NCBI RefSeq assembly: GCF_030813235.1
Contig: NZ_JAUSUB010000010.1
Span: 62,001 to 126,000, forward strand
DNA length: 64,000 nucleotides
Reading direction: 5' to 3'
From: Cytobacillus purgationiresistens
Lineage (GTDB): Bacteria; Bacillota; Bacilli; Bacillales; Cytobacillaceae
The position numbers and the translations under genes are program-made. Positions 47,785 through 57,973 of this stretch are shown here, one piece after another. Below the pieces are notes generated by a model. It saw only the letters and a list, made by a program, of their open reading frames with translations. It was not told where the DNA came from and did not search any database. Within the stretch, counting starts at the first letter, position 1, and every line of letters begins with the position of its first letter.

Positions 47785-48138
47785 ATGGATAATAATAAGA
47801 AAAGGAATGTTACTAAGGATTCCTTTGGCATTGAGGAAACCCTACCGCATCAAATAGAAGCTCCCAGTTTTAAAGGGACTGGGATAGAACTGCAACCGCC
47901 TTTCGTGAATTCATATGGTGTTACCATTGGAGATAGCCACTATAGCTCTGATAACTCTCCTCTAGAGACATGGAATGAAAACACAGACCCCTCCATCATG
48001 TCTGGTGACGAATGGGTTCACCCCACCAACGATATTGGCTGGAATACCACCGAAAACAAAGAACTAATCGAAAGCCAAAAAACACCTGAGTACCCCTTCT
48101 CCCACCCTAATAAAGACGTCAGCAAAGGGACGGACTAA
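47785..48138 (+). CDS. DUF3905-like protein, 117 aa
   Basis: AAGGAGTGATGAAAG before ATG 47785. Hydrophilic, WVHPTNDIGW-type motif and EAPSFKGTGIELQPPFVNSY. Resembles DUF3905 of spore formers; function unknown. Confidence 0.5.
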   Translation: MDNNKKRNVTKDSFGIEETLPHQIEAPSFKGTGIELQPPFVNSYGVTIGDSHYSSDNSPLETWNENTDPSIMSGDEWVHPTNDIGWNTTENKELIESQKTPEYPFSHPNKDVSKGTD

Positions 48139-48187
48139 AATGTCGAAAGATGTCGGTGACAGGCACCGACATCTTTCGACAAAAGTT
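48137..48187. repeat. Hairpin repeat with GGTGACAGGCACC core, copy 2
   Basis: TGTCGAAAGATGTC and GACATCTTTCGACA arms around GGTGACAGGCACC. It lies between the convergent genes 47785-48138 and the K+ transporter, a good site for a bidirectional terminator. Confidence 0.75.
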
Positions 48188-49551
48188 TAGCCGATGATGA
48201 TTTTTTCTTTTGGGTAGTGGTAGTTGGTTTTTTGTTCTTTGCCGCCGATGATGAATAGGAAGGATGTGAGTCCTATCCGGCCAATGAACATTAAGATCAT
48301 GATGATGATTTTGCCTCCGGTGCTTAGGTCTGGGGTGATTCCCATTGACAAACCTGTTGTTCCAAAAGCAGAACATACCTCAAAAATAATCTCAATCAGT
48401 TGAAATTGTTTATCTGTAATACTCATTATCATGACTGCACTAAAACACATAATCGTTGCAAGAATAGTAATAACAAGTGATTTTAATATATCTTCATGAT
48501 GCAGCTCCCTGCGAAAGATTTTAATATCTCGAGTACCACGAGCAAAATGCCAAATAAATAAAATATTTAAAGCAAATGTGGTTGTTCGAATTCCTCCTCC
48601 GACGGAGCTTGGGGAAGCGCCAATAAACATTAAAACACTCATGACTAACAGAGTAGGCATTGTAAATTCACTTACATCCATCGTTGCAAGCCCGCCACTT
48701 CTCGTTGTTGCCGATTGAAAGAAAGCGTAGAAGAAGCTTTCATGCCATGATTTCCCTTGGAAAAAATGCTGAAATTCAAACAAAATAATAATAAGTGTGC
48801 CAAAAATAAGAAGGCCAGCATACGTAATCGTTGTTATCTTCGTAAATAAGGTGAACCGATATGGGTATGCACCTTCCCACTTTCTTCCGAACAGATATTC
48901 TTTTACCTCAATCAACACTGGAAATCCAATCGCACCAAGCGTGATAAGAATGATGGTGATGAGCTGGACAAAATAGTCATCCGCAAATGGAACTAGTGAA
49001 GCTCCGGTAATATCCATACCGCCATTTGTTGTCGCACTAACAGAGGCAAACAGAGCATGCAAGAACGCCTCTTCCCATGAAGAATAATACTTTAAAAAGT
49101 GGAAGCCGAAGATTAACATTCCAATGATCTCTATAAATACGATCATCTTGATTATTTCTTTTACTAATTGAACTAGACCTGATAAAGCATATTGATTGTG
49201 GTCGGCCATAATTAAACGGCGACTTCTTAATCCAATTTTCTTCCCTAATAGCATCCAGAAGAAGGTACCTAACGCCATGATGCCAATTCCACCAAATTGT
49301 AAAATCAACATAATTACAAAGTATCCAAAGACACTATATGTCTGTGAAATATCGACGACAGACAAACCTGTCACACTAACTGCGCTGACAGCCGTAAAGA
49401 CTGTATCAACAAATGGAACCTCCACATTCGGTAAATGAACGCCAGGGAGACTTAATAGTAAAACGGAAAATGTAATAGAGATTAGATAATACGCTGTAAT
49501 CACTTGAGCAGGCGATCGTTTATGAAGCCATTCTTTCCAATCCTTTTGCAT
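48187..49551 (-). CDS. ktrB: Ktr/Trk-type K+ uptake membrane subunit
   Basis: 454 aa from ATG 49551 (AAGGTGAATAGTCAA); a longer frame from 49710 has no good site. Four M1-P-M2 repeats typical of KtrB/TrkH: SAVSVTGLSVVD, SATTNGGMDITG, SATTRSGGLATMD, SAFGTTGLSMGI are the pore loops. Works with a cytosolic KtrA/C ring encoded elsewhere. Ktr versus Trk not decided; length favours Ktr (KtrB or KtrD). Confidence 0.85.
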   Translation of the reverse strand: MQKDWKEWLHKRSPAQVITAYYLISITFSVLLLSLPGVHLPNVEVPFVDTVFTAVSAVSVTGLSVVDISQTYSVFGYFVIMLILQFGGIGIMALGTFFWMLLGKKIGLRSRRLIMADHNQYALSGLVQLVKEIIKMIVFIEIIGMLIFGFHFLKYYSSWEEAFLHALFASVSATTNGGMDITGASLVPFADDYFVQLITIILITLGAIGFPVLIEVKEYLFGRKWEGAYPYRFTLFTKITTITYAGLLIFGTLIIILFEFQHFFQGKSWHESFFYAFFQSATTRSGGLATMDVSEFTMPTLLVMSVLMFIGASPSSVGGGIRTTTFALNILFIWHFARGTRDIKIFRRELHHEDILKSLVITILATIMCFSAVMIMSITDKQFQLIEIIFEVCSAFGTTGLSMGITPDLSTGGKIIIMILMFIGRIGLTSFLFIIGGKEQKTNYHYPKEKIIIG

Positions 49552-49775
49552 TTGACTATTCACCTTCACACTAAAAATTTGCTTAAGCTCTATCTTATAG
49601 AATTCACTAAAAATTATAAAGCTTTTTTTACTATTATTTTTAGTGTCCCCATTTAGATGTAAATGGATGTTTCCTATAATAATTTCCACTAATGAAAAAG
49701 ACCATTCCATTTCATACTACAAATACAGAGATAAAAACATTTACTCTGAATCAAAAACTTTAAGGAGTGATTAAT

Positions 49776-49973
49776 ATGGCAAGCAGAAATAAATTATTAG
49801 TGCCTGGAGTTGAACAATACTTAGACCAGGTTAAATATGAAATAGCTCAAGAGTTTGGTGTAAATCTTGGATCTGACACAGTCGCACGCTCAAACGGCTC
49901 TGTTGGTGGGGAAATTACTAAAAGACTTGTACAACAAGCTCAATCACAATTGTCAGGTAAGCAAAACCAATAA
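49776..49973 (+). CDS. ssp: Alpha/beta-type small acid-soluble spore protein
   Basis: 65 aa; AAGGAGTGATTAAT before ATG 49776. [16 protein letters not shown] opening, [13 protein letters not shown] with the GPR protease site region, and [20 protein letters not shown]. Coats spore DNA and changes it to A-like form, giving UV resistance. Sigma-G control is expected but the promoter was not identified. Confidence 0.92.
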   Translation: MASRNKLLVPGVEQYLDQVKYEIAQEFGVNLGSDTVARSNGSVGGEITKRLVQQAQSQLSGKQNQ

Positions 49974-49988
49974 TTAATATCCTATGGA

Positions 49989-50016
49989 AAAAAGTCCGGA
50001 GAAATCCGGACTTTTC
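49989..50016 (+). terminator. Terminator between ssp and rsgI (convergent)
   Basis: AAAGTCCGGA-GAAA-TCCGGACTTTT, 10-bp stem, T-rich both ways. Confidence 0.8.
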
Positions 50017-50019
50017 ATT

Positions 50020-51189
50020 TTACCTATTTTTTCTTTCATCGTGTGATTGCGTTTCCTTTTTATAGCCTGCATCCCTGTTCTTTTGATGATCGTTCTTTTG
50101 ATGACTGTTCTTTTGATGATCGTTCCTTTCATACTTATTTTTCTCTCTTTTGACTTCTTCATGTTTTGTTTTACTATTGCCACTGTCATACTGTTTTTTT
50201 TCTTTTTTTCCATCTTGATGATTCGATTTGCTTTTGTGATTATCATCATGCTGGTCCTTGGTTTTATTTCTATCTATTTTCTCCGAACTCTGTTCTTCTT
50301 TTCTCTCCTGTCTCCCTTCTCCATAATTTTGACGTCCTTGTTGATGATACTCGGCTTTTTTTGTTTTTTGCTCGTAGCTCTCATCGACTTGATTAGCAGA
50401 TTGAGTTGTTATTTGTTCTTGCTTCCTGTTTCTCTCTTTTATTTCACTTTCAGCATCAGGCGTTCTAGTTTCTCGTACTTTTTTGGATTGAATGTCCTCT
50501 TTCCACTGTTGATTGTCATGCTTCTGTTTATTTTGCTTTTCTTTAAACTGCCCTACCGTAACACCAATTTCCTTAGCTTTCTGCCTTTCTTCATTCGTCC
50601 CATGCATGATACTTACATTTAACTCTTCCTTTTCCATCTCACTTTTAATGAAATTTATCTCTTTTTTCAGACCTGGATTATTACTGTTTGCCTTACCTTC
50701 TTTTGCAAGCACTGTTGCAATGAGCACATCTTTTTTATTTACTACATATCCTTGGTTTTTTAACTCTTGAATCATTTCAGTAATGACAGCATCAATATGT
50801 TTATTTCTCCAATTGCTCATTTCCTCGATGATCTTTACTCCGTCATTATTGTAAGGCACAACTTCAATCACCCTATATTGTTCGTTCACACCCAACTCGA
50901 AACTAGGGTTGATATCGATGGACATATAAGCATAAATCTCATTATTCTTTGTGAAAGGAAGAAAAGAAAATGCAATAATCATCATCATTAATAAAGTAAA
51001 AACCATTGCAGGCCTTGTTTTTACAGTCAACCAATTGAAAAACGGCTTCTTCTCTTCGAAGGGAAAGTAATCAATTTCCTGGCCAATTTCATAATTACTA
51101 TTTTGTTTTTGTCCTCGTAAAAATTCGCCTTCATCTGTCAAGAGGGTTAAAAAACGTTCGTTCATTTCCACAATAATGCCTTTTTTCAC
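50020..51189 (-). CDS. rsgI: RsgI-like anti-sigma-I factor with long charged tail
   Basis: 389 aa. N-terminal RsgI domain (KKGIIVEMNERFLTLLTDEG), one transmembrane helix (AMVFTLLMMMIIAFSFLPF), then the extracellular YAYMSIDINPSFELGVNEQY domain where RsgI proteins self-cleave at NPS. The last ~190 residues are very charged, Lys/Asp/Gln/His-rich and repetitive (NDHQKNSHQKNDHQKN type). Holds SigI inactive until signal-driven proteolysis. Overlaps the sigI 3' end (4 nt). Confidence 0.85.
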   Translation of the reverse strand: MKKGIIVEMNERFLTLLTDEGEFLRGQKQNSNYEIGQEIDYFPFEEKKPFFNWLTVKTRPAMVFTLLMMMIIAFSFLPFTKNNEIYAYMSIDINPSFELGVNEQYRVIEVVPYNNDGVKIIEEMSNWRNKHIDAVITEMIQELKNQGYVVNKKDVLIATVLAKEGKANSNNPGLKKEINFIKSEMEKEELNVSIMHGTNEERQKAKEIGVTVGQFKEKQNKQKHDNQQWKEDIQSKKVRETRTPDAESEIKERNRKQEQITTQSANQVDESYEQKTKKAEYHQQGRQNYGEGRQERKEEQSSEKIDRNKTKDQHDDNHKSKSNHQDGKKEKKQYDSGNSKTKHEEVKREKNKYERNDHQKNSHQKNDHQKNRDAGYKKETQSHDERKNR

Positions 51190-51929
51190 GTTTCTCCCCC
51201 CCCTTTTAAATAGTCCTTTAAAAAGACATAGTCCCCTGCTATGATAAGCGTGATAGCGATAATATATTTTCTATTTCTTTCAATCGTCTTTCTGCTCACC
51301 GAAACAAGCGGAAGAAGCTCCTTGATTGGCAGCCTCCTCGTATCTAGTAAATATTGTTTCAAATGATCATTTTCTGCAATGATTTTTGCAATGAACATTG
51401 CATTTTTTCTAGCGTCAGTATGTTTAGGTGAGTGTTCAATCAATTCCTTGAATGATAAGTCAAATTCACCAAGAGTTGTTGTAAGTTGAAGTATCTCTTC
51501 TCTTCTCATTATCTGGTCTTGATGATCCTTATACTCTTTTATAGAGAGTTCAGCATCAATCAAGCCACTTGCTTGTTCTTCTTGGAAGTCATCATGATAA
51601 TCGAGACTAATTCCTTGGTGCTTCGCTTGTTGTCTAATGTAATCAATCACTCTGCGCTTAATAATCACTTCAGAGAAACTAATTAAAGACGTTCCCTTTT
51701 CACTACTATACTTTTGGATCGCTTCATTGAATGCAATCAGACCAATACTAAATTCATCGTCTGACTCGTGTATATATCTTCGGCAAACGGATGATACTGT
51801 TTTTGCTATAAATGGTTTATATGATTCAATCAGTGTATTTTGAAGATTTTCATCACCTTTTTGAATACATTCAACTTTCTCTTCTAATGACTTTTCCCGT
51901 CTTTTGCCTTTAAACAGTAAACCTAGCAT
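51186..51929 (-). CDS. sigI: RNA polymerase sigma-I factor
   Basis: 247 aa from ATG 51929 (AGGGGTGAG). Region 2-type DEFSIGLIAFNEAIQKYSSE and FSEVIIKRRVIDYIRQQAKH are SigI-family signatures; the C-terminus has LPIKELLPLVSVSRKTIERN for -35 recognition. Heat and cell-wall stress sigma factor in Bacillus. Operon with rsgI. Confidence 0.88.
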   Translation of the reverse strand: MLGLLFKGKRREKSLEEKVECIQKGDENLQNTLIESYKPFIAKTVSSVCRRYIHESDDEFSIGLIAFNEAIQKYSSEKGTSLISFSEVIIKRRVIDYIRQQAKHQGISLDYHDDFQEEQASGLIDAELSIKEYKDHQDQIMRREEILQLTTTLGEFDLSFKELIEHSPKHTDARKNAMFIAKIIAENDHLKQYLLDTRRLPIKELLPLVSVSRKTIERNRKYIIAITLIIAGDYVFLKDYLKGGGET

Positions 51930-52707
51930 TGGTCTCACCCCTCATTTCTCAAGACATTATAACATAAGGGATTCAGTGACCACTCCATACAAGTACTGTT
52001 TTACATTCTAGAAAGACCATTCAATACAAGTATACGAAAACAACTAGAAAATTTTGGGGGCAATGGGACAAGATGAATAAAAAATGAATACAAATATATT
52101 ACAAAGAAAAAGATAAATACCTGAAAGCTGCAGGCAAATCCTTTAATTTCGAAAAAAGATGGGGTGAGATGTTCCAATACTTACCGTTCGCTTTCCGCGG
52201 GGCGAGCGCCTGGCCGCTTCGCCGCTACGCTCCTGCAGAGTCACGGGCTTTCTCGCTTCTCCACACGCTGGGAACACCTTATTCCTCCCAAATAGCCCCA
52301 AATATATAAAGCTGTTTTTTAAACTTCCATATGCAACGCTAATCCCAACAACCTTACTTCATTTTTCATAAAAATGGACAAGCCAAAAACACCCCCCCTG
52401 TGAAAAAAGGGGGGACTCTACTAAATTAAATGAACAGGAGGAATCATTCAGCGCCGATATCTAAAAGCAATTGCTTAGCCTTTCCATTTTTCTACCTTTA
52501 TCGTTCGACTCATGGACTAGCTTTAATAAATCCTCCAGCACGTAAGCCATTTCTTAATGGAGAAATGGCTTATAATCAAGTCAATAGAGCTCCCTTCTTT
52601 TTAACAAACAAAAATCTATAGTAGGAAAATGTGTAAAATGTCGCAACGAACGAATGTATAGCTGTATGTAGTCCAAGGAATCATTATATACCAGAGAGGT
52701 GTAACCG
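51930..52707. other. Intergenic region with repeat copy B and a terminator-like hairpin
   Basis: About 780 bp: dispersed repeat copy B (52,182-52,275) and a CCCCCCC/GGGGGG hairpin at 52,391-52,414. No gene seen except the micropeptide just beyond. Confidence 0.55.
52182..52275. repeat. Dispersed ~90-bp repeat, copy B
   Basis: Relative of 41,510-41,600: ACCGTTCGCTTTC, GCGGGGCGAGCG and TCACGGGCTTTCTCGCTTCTCC are shared, the middle differs (TTAAG versus CCTGG region). Confidence 0.7.
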
Positions 52708-52785
52708 ATGAATATGTATCGAGGATTAAAAAAACGCATCATCTATTATTTATCCATAATAAAAAAGAAGCAAACAGCCCATTAA
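52708..52785 (+). CDS. Possible basic micropeptide, 25 aa
   Basis: ATG 52708 with GAGAGGTG 6 nt upstream. Encodes a Lys/Arg-rich peptide with LKKRIIYYLSIIKKK. Good site, but short, so support is limited. Confidence 0.4.
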   Translation: MNMYRGLKKRIIYYLSIIKKKQTAH

Positions 52786-52847
52786 TTGCCGCTTATTTCT
52801 TTCATTTTGTTCAATTGGTCTATTGTTTTTCTAGGAATAAATATGAT

Positions 52848-54236
52848 TTATTCATCCACCTTTTTAATCGTCAGACCTGTCATGCCATAGATAATCGTGA
52901 TAATTGGACTTAATAGACAGAAAAAGGCAAAAGGAAGGTAATCTAATGTTTGGACACCTAATACGGTTGTCATAAAAACACCACAGATACTCCAGGGAAC
53001 TAGCGGGTTCACAACTGTTCCCGCATCCTCCAATACTCTGGAAAGATTCTTCGGGTGCAGTCCTGCTTTTTCATATGAATCCTTATATGCATTTCCTGTA
53101 AGAAGGATAGAAAGATATTGCTCACCAAGCATAAAGTTAATACCAATAGCAGTTCCGGCTGTAGTCGAAATCAGCGCCCATGTTTTCACTAAGTATTTCT
53201 TTATTCCTTCAAGCAGAGCAGTGAGGATGCCTAGCTTCATGAATAACCCACCCATAGCAAGAGCGAGCAATACAAGTGTAATTGAAAAGAACATACTCTC
53301 CATCCCGCCCCGGGTTAATAGGGAGTCAACATCCGCAATCCCAGTTTTTGAAACATAGCCTTTAAATAGTATGTCCATCATCTTTTGTAATCCCATATCC
53401 TGCTGAACAACAAACGCAATGATTACGGCTGATAATACCCCAGCTGATAAGGTGATAATGGCAGATATCTTCTTGAATGCCATGACCGATAATATTACGA
53501 AAGGGATAAGTGTGTACCATTTCACTAAACCTAAATCCATTAAACCGGTTTGCAGTGCTTCAATTTTTGCAAAATCGGTTGTTTCTGCGCCACTTGGTGA
53601 TAAAAAGATAAATATCAATAATGAAATGATAAATACCGGGATCGTAGTCAAACTCATATTCTTTATATGTTCGAATAAATCTACACCTACCGTCATCGAT
53701 GCAAGGTTAGTCGTATCTGATAGGGGTGACATTTTATCGCCGAAAAAAGCACCTGAAATAATCGCTCCTGCTGTAATCGCATCTGACAACCCTAAAGCTT
53801 GGCTAACTCCCATAAACGCTACGCCTATTGTGGCAGCGGTTGTTAAAGAGCTACCGATACTAATACCAATAACTGAAGCAACAATGAAACAAATCGCGTA
53901 AAAATAATTGGCATCTACGATTTCTAACGAATAGAAAATAAATGTAGGGATCGTTCCACTCGCCATCCAGCTGCTAATCAGCATTCCAATAAAGAAGAAG
54001 AGAAATACTGCCCCTATCCCTGCCTTTGCCCCACTAATGATCCCTGCTTCCAATTCCTTCAAACTCACTCTTTTGCATAATCCAAAAATAATTAATGCTA
54101 TCAATGCTAGAACGACAGGTATATGAGGCGGTGCTTCAGCAAAAATAATTGCATAACTAATTCCACCTAGTATAGCCAAAGTTATGATCAATGCTTCAAT
54201 TGATTTCAATTTAATGACTGCTTCATCTTGATGCAT
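52848..54236 (-). CDS. NhaC-family antiporter, probable tyrosine transporter
   Basis: 462 aa, about ten hydrophobic segments; NhaC-family motif IISGAFFGDKMSPLSDTTNL near residues 150-170. Annotated as Na+/H+ antiporter by family. The gene is under a T-box with a UAC (Tyr) specifier, and NhaC-family YheL-type transporters with Tyr T-boxes have been predicted as tyrosine importers. TAGGAGGAATTTTT before ATG 54236. Confidence 0.85.
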   Translation of the reverse strand: MHQDEAVIKLKSIEALIITLAILGGISYAIIFAEAPPHIPVVLALIALIIFGLCKRVSLKELEAGIISGAKAGIGAVFLFFFIGMLISSWMASGTIPTFIFYSLEIVDANYFYAICFIVASVIGISIGSSLTTAATIGVAFMGVSQALGLSDAITAGAIISGAFFGDKMSPLSDTTNLASMTVGVDLFEHIKNMSLTTIPVFIISLLIFIFLSPSGAETTDFAKIEALQTGLMDLGLVKWYTLIPFVILSVMAFKKISAIITLSAGVLSAVIIAFVVQQDMGLQKMMDILFKGYVSKTGIADVDSLLTRGGMESMFFSITLVLLALAMGGLFMKLGILTALLEGIKKYLVKTWALISTTAGTAIGINFMLGEQYLSILLTGNAYKDSYEKAGLHPKNLSRVLEDAGTVVNPLVPWSICGVFMTTVLGVQTLDYLPFAFFCLLSPIITIIYGMTGLTIKKVDE

Positions 54237-54261
54237 AAAAATTCCTCCTAAAAAATATCAG

Positions 54262-54535
54262 TCAAATAAAACACAAAAAAGAACCCTCTCGCCACACTAG
54301 GGACGAAGGAGCTCCGCGGTACCACCCTAATTGATAAGCAGCAGCTTATCCTCTTATGTTTAAAGATGTCCTGTTAGTGCAGTTGTAATTCAAATAAATG
54401 ATGCCTGAATTTTCACCAGCCATTCAGTCTCTAGCTTTTGCTGTCATCTATTCTACTTGTCTGCAGACATTTGAGATATTATTTTATTATTTCACTATTC
54501 CACTTAAACGCTTTTATGCATTAAAGTATAATGTA
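54262..54535 (-). promoter_or_regulatory. T-box leader (tyrosine-type specifier) upstream of the NhaC gene
   Basis: The minus strand carries the T-box core AGGGTGGTACCGCG (about 54,332-54,319) followed by a hairpin GTCCCT/AGGG and TTCTTTTTT (terminator). Upstream are Stem I hallmarks (AGTAGAATAGATGA, AGAGACTGAATGGCTGGTGA) and a specifier-like GAAT-TAC-AAC: UAC followed by A, a Tyr codon. Uncharged tRNA-Tyr would stabilise the antiterminator and induce the transporter. Confidence 0.85.
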
Positions 54536-54541
54536 AATACT

Positions 54542-54570
54542 ACTATACCTTCTGTTTTTTATTATGTCAA
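54542..54570 (-). promoter_or_regulatory. Promoter of the T-box/NhaC transcript
   Basis: Minus strand TTGACA (54570-54565), 17 bp, TATAGT (54547-54542). Confidence 0.8.
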
Positions 54571-54748
54571 GAAAACATTTTTTAAGGTGAATTGAAATTA
54601 ATAGGAAGCCAATCTGTTAGAAACCACTTCACTTTTTTGACCTAGTTGAGGCTACATTTTTGTTAGTCACTCACTTATTTTTTGTCACTCCAAATTAATA
54701 TGTCCAAAAAAGCCAATGCTTCGTAACTTACTGGAAAGTATAAGCAAA

Positions 54749-54778
54749 AAAACGGCTCACAAGGAGGCCGTTTTTTTC
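54749..54778 (-). terminator. Terminator of prfC
   Basis: ACGGC-CTCCTTGTGA-GCCGT followed by TTTTTT on the minus strand. Confidence 0.75.
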
Positions 54779-54784
54779 AATCAT

Positions 54785-56359
54785 TTATTGTTGATCCATC
54801 GGATTATAAAGCTTTACATCCGGGTTTTTATCATTGAACCATCTTAAAGCGAAATCATTTTCAAACAAGAAGACTTTCTTCTCATAGCGATCATTTACTA
54901 ACAGGCTCCTGGCACTGGATAAATTCTCATTCACTTCTTCATCCTCGACCCAACGCGCAATTTTAGACCCTAATCTCTCCATGAGCACTTCTGTATTATA
55001 TTCGTTCTTCATTCGATGCTCAAATACCTCATATTGAAGCTGTCCAACTGCACCTAATAAATAATCATCTGTTTTAACCGTTTTGAATAGCTGAATCGCG
55101 CCTTCTTGAACAAGCTGTTGAATCCCTTTATGGAAATGCTTTTGCTTCATCACGTTTTTCGCAGTTACACGAACAAATAATTCCGGTGTAAACTGTGGCA
55201 GACGTTCGAATTGGAATTGATTTTTACCGGATGTTAATGTATCACCAATTTGATACGTGCCCGGATCATAAATTCCGATGATATCTCCGCTGACGGCTTC
55301 GTTCACTGTACTTCGATCATCAGCCATAAATTGTGTGGACTGGGCAAGCTTAATTTGCTTCCCTACTCTCGGCACATTCACAGACATTCCTCGTTCGAAC
55401 TTTCCAGAACAAATGCGCAAGAATGCGATACGGTCCCTATGAGCCGGATTCATATTCGCTTGAATTTTAAAGATAAATCCAGAGAATTCTTCTGATAATG
55501 GATCAATCTCACCATTCGTAGAATTCCGTGGTTGTGGGGGTGGTGCAAATTGCAAATACGACTCTAGGAATGTTTGAACACCAAAATTCGTTAAAGCACT
55601 GCCGAAAAATACAGGTGTCAACTCTCCTTTTGCAATTCTTTCCCTAGAGAATTCATTACCTGCTTCATTTAATAGCATAATCTCATCAAGCGTTTGATCG
55701 TATAAACCAGAATCCTTTAGTGTATGGGCTCCATCTATTTCACCATCGTCATTCAAAGTAACAAAGCGCTCATCTTCATCCACTCTGAATTGCTCAATAC
55801 GATTATTAAAACGATCATAAATACCTAGGAATTCTTTTCCCATCCCAATTGGCCAATTCATCGGATAAGATTCGATTCCCATGACTTCTTCAAGTTCCGC
55901 CAGAAGTTCAAGCGGCGCTTTCGCTTGGCGATCGAGCTTGTTCATGAAAGTGAAAATAGGAATGCCTCTCATACGGCAGACTTTAAATAGTTTTAAGGTC
56001 TGTTCCTCAATCCCTTTTGCTGCATCAATAATCATTACTGCACTATCGACAGCCGTTAACGTACGGTACGTATCTTCACTGAAATCTTGGTGTCCCGGTG
56101 TATCCAAAATATTGACACGGGCATCATTATAATCAAATTGCATGACACTGGATGTAACAGAAATTCCACGCTGTTTTTCAATTTCCATCCAATCACTTGT
56201 TGCATACTTGCCTGTTTTCTTTCCTTTAACTGTCCCAGCATCCCGAATAGCACCGCCAAATAATAGCAGTTTTTCCGTTAATGTCGTTTTACCGGCATCC
56301 GGATGAGAAATAATTGCAAAAGTACGTCGCGAGAGTACTTCTTCTTTTAAATTTGACAT
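54785..56359 (-). CDS. prfC: Peptide chain release factor 3
   Basis: 524 aa GTPase that recycles RF1/RF2 from ribosomes. G motifs: [14 protein letters not shown] (residue 18 onward), [24 protein letters not shown]-terminal domains as in RF3 (length of E. coli RF3 about 529). Alternative reading as EF-G-like is excluded by the RF3-specific [20 protein letters not shown] segment. Confidence 0.92.
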   Translation of the reverse strand: MSNLKEEVLSRRTFAIISHPDAGKTTLTEKLLLFGGAIRDAGTVKGKKTGKYATSDWMEIEKQRGISVTSSVMQFDYNDARVNILDTPGHQDFSEDTYRTLTAVDSAVMIIDAAKGIEEQTLKLFKVCRMRGIPIFTFMNKLDRQAKAPLELLAELEEVMGIESYPMNWPIGMGKEFLGIYDRFNNRIEQFRVDEDERFVTLNDDGEIDGAHTLKDSGLYDQTLDEIMLLNEAGNEFSRERIAKGELTPVFFGSALTNFGVQTFLESYLQFAPPPQPRNSTNGEIDPLSEEFSGFIFKIQANMNPAHRDRIAFLRICSGKFERGMSVNVPRVGKQIKLAQSTQFMADDRSTVNEAVSGDIIGIYDPGTYQIGDTLTSGKNQFQFERLPQFTPELFVRVTAKNVMKQKHFHKGIQQLVQEGAIQLFKTVKTDDYLLGAVGQLQYEVFEHRMKNEYNTEVLMERLGSKIARWVEDEEVNENLSSARSLLVNDRYEKKVFLFENDFALRWFNDKNPDVKLYNPMDQQ

Positions 56360-56735
56360 ATAAATTCCTCACTCACTTATAGAAACTTTAAAATTTGTAT
56401 TAGCAACAAATATTCTGTATATCCGTTACAATTGAACAGTTTTTCATCACTCATCATTCAAACTGCGATACCCTCAATTTTATCGTTCTCGTTGAGACTT
56501 TGCAATGTTATTTCTAAGATCCCTGTTACTCGCTTAATAAAACATGAAAACTTGAGGGCTGGATATTCGCTTTTATAACATTCATTCTATTAATTAAACC
56601 GGTTATGTGCCATTGTGTATCAGTCATTCTTACTTTATTTCACCTTGCACTTGATGGTGCACTTGATTAGGAAAATGACTAATAAAAAATAAAACCCCTA
56701 CAACATGAATTGTGGGGGCAAACTTAAGTATAAGA
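56360..56735. other. Intergenic region between prfC and tatA
   Basis: About 375 bp, AT-rich. Only a hairpin AACCCCT/GGGGG with T residues near 56,690-56,722, acting as terminator for tatA. Nothing else seen. Confidence 0.5.
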
Positions 56736-56939
56736 TTATTTTTCTAAATCCGTTTTTTTCTTACCTTCATTGTCATCAGAGTCATTTGTTAACCCTTTTG
56801 TTGAATTCTTGAATTCCTTTAATGTTTCACCCATTGCTCTTCCTATTTCAGGAAGCTTCTTTGGTCCAAAAATAATTAACGCCAGTACAAGAATTAGGAT
56901 TAGACCAGGTACACCGATATTAGATAGCACATCGCTCAC
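56736..56939 (-). CDS. tatA: Sec-independent (Tat) translocase subunit TatA
   Basis: 67 aa. One N-terminal transmembrane helix ([15 protein letters not shown]), hinge [14 protein letters not shown], amphipathic helix and charged tail. Forms the pore-related component for folded protein export. No tatC neighbour in this window. Confidence 0.9.
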   Translation of the reverse strand: MSDVLSNIGVPGLILILVLALIIFGPKKLPEIGRAMGETLKEFKNSTKGLTNDSDDNEGKKKTDLEK

Positions 56940-57132
56940 TCCTTCTTTTATGCCATAATCCAGTTGCTATAATTTACGTTTCACCTTACATTATAGTAGA
57001 AAAAGGTATAAAGGCAAGTCTTATTAGTATATCTCTATAAATGACGATTATCTCTTCTACCGAATTTAATATATAAAGTTAGATCTTGTGAAAAAAAAAA
57101 GACCATTGCCATATAAATGCTTGACATGGTAA

Positions 57133-57738
57133 CTACTTTGCAAATCGATGGTTCCCTATCTCTTTAGTTACTGTTCTTGTTTGCAGCCACGTTTTACTTA
57201 CTATATGCGGATTAAAAAAGAAGACTGTTTCATCATCCGTTTTCCCATCAAGCGCGATGGCTTCTTTAACAGCTTTCTTCGCTTCTTTATCTGCTGATTT
57301 GTTAATGCTGCCATTATCTACTGGCTGAAATTGTTTCTTTTCATAGATAACATCTTTGATTGTATCTGGAAAACGTTCATCACTCACTCTGTTTAATACA
57401 ACAAGGGCTACTGCTACCTTCCCATCAAAAGGCTCGCCTTTCGCCTCTGCATGTACAAGTCTTGCGAGTAAATCTTCCTCTTTTTCAGTTATCTCACTTT
57501 TTGGAACAATTATCTTTTCGCCAGCTTTAATTTGGTCAGATTCCTTGTAGTTCATTTTTTCCAATTCCATTTCTGGTACACCTGATTGCAGTGCAATATC
57601 AAAAAGGGTTTCCCCTTTTTGAACCGTATATATCTCAACATCATCCAGCGTTTGTGCATAGATGCGTTTATCTTCTGATTGAACGAAATGGAATGAAAAC
57701 AATAGGACCCCTGCAAATAGACTTGCAATCGTCTTCAT
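57133..57738 (-). CDS. LysM and SleB-type cell wall hydrolase
   Basis: 201 aa. Signal peptide, LysM (EIYTVQKGETLFDIALQSGV and onward, about residues 36-80), then a Hydrolase_2/SleB domain (LARLVHAEAKGEPFDGKVAV; NRVSDERFPDTI). SleB-type lytic transglycosylases digest spore cortex during germination; here the LysM instead of a SleB-type PG-binding domain resembles YkvT/CwlJ-related proteins. Substrate role inferred. Confidence 0.82.
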   Translation of the reverse strand: MKTIASLFAGVLLFSFHFVQSEDKRIYAQTLDDVEIYTVQKGETLFDIALQSGVPEMELEKMNYKESDQIKAGEKIIVPKSEITEKEEDLLARLVHAEAKGEPFDGKVAVALVVLNRVSDERFPDTIKDVIYEKKQFQPVDNGSINKSADKEAKKAVKEAIALDGKTDDETVFFFNPHIVSKTWLQTRTVTKEIGNHRFAK

Positions 57739-57937
57739 AAATTCTCCTCCATTCTTTTAAATGATTTGGATTCAAAAATAACATTTGAAAGGATGTTTTT
57801 TTATTGGAACGAAACAACATGAATAAGATTAACACGAAATTCGCCACCACATCAAACACAATACTTTCCATGGTTTTACAGGAAACAAATTCAAAATCCC
57901 CCTATAAACAGTTAATACTAGCAAAATTGCTCACTTC

Positions 57938-57946
57938 TGCTATAAT
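57938..57946 (+). promoter_or_regulatory. Extended -10 promoter of the thiamine-precursor operon
   Basis: TGC-TATAAT, extended -10, about 75 bp upstream of the TPP aptamer; no clear -35. Confidence 0.5.
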
Positions 57947-57973
57947 GATGAAGGAATAAAAAACGCCTGATTT

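Noticed and set aside
50047-50622. Hydrophobic 191-codon ORF antisense to rsgI
   Set aside because: It is the complement of the Lys/Asp-rich RsgI tail; no ribosome binding site.
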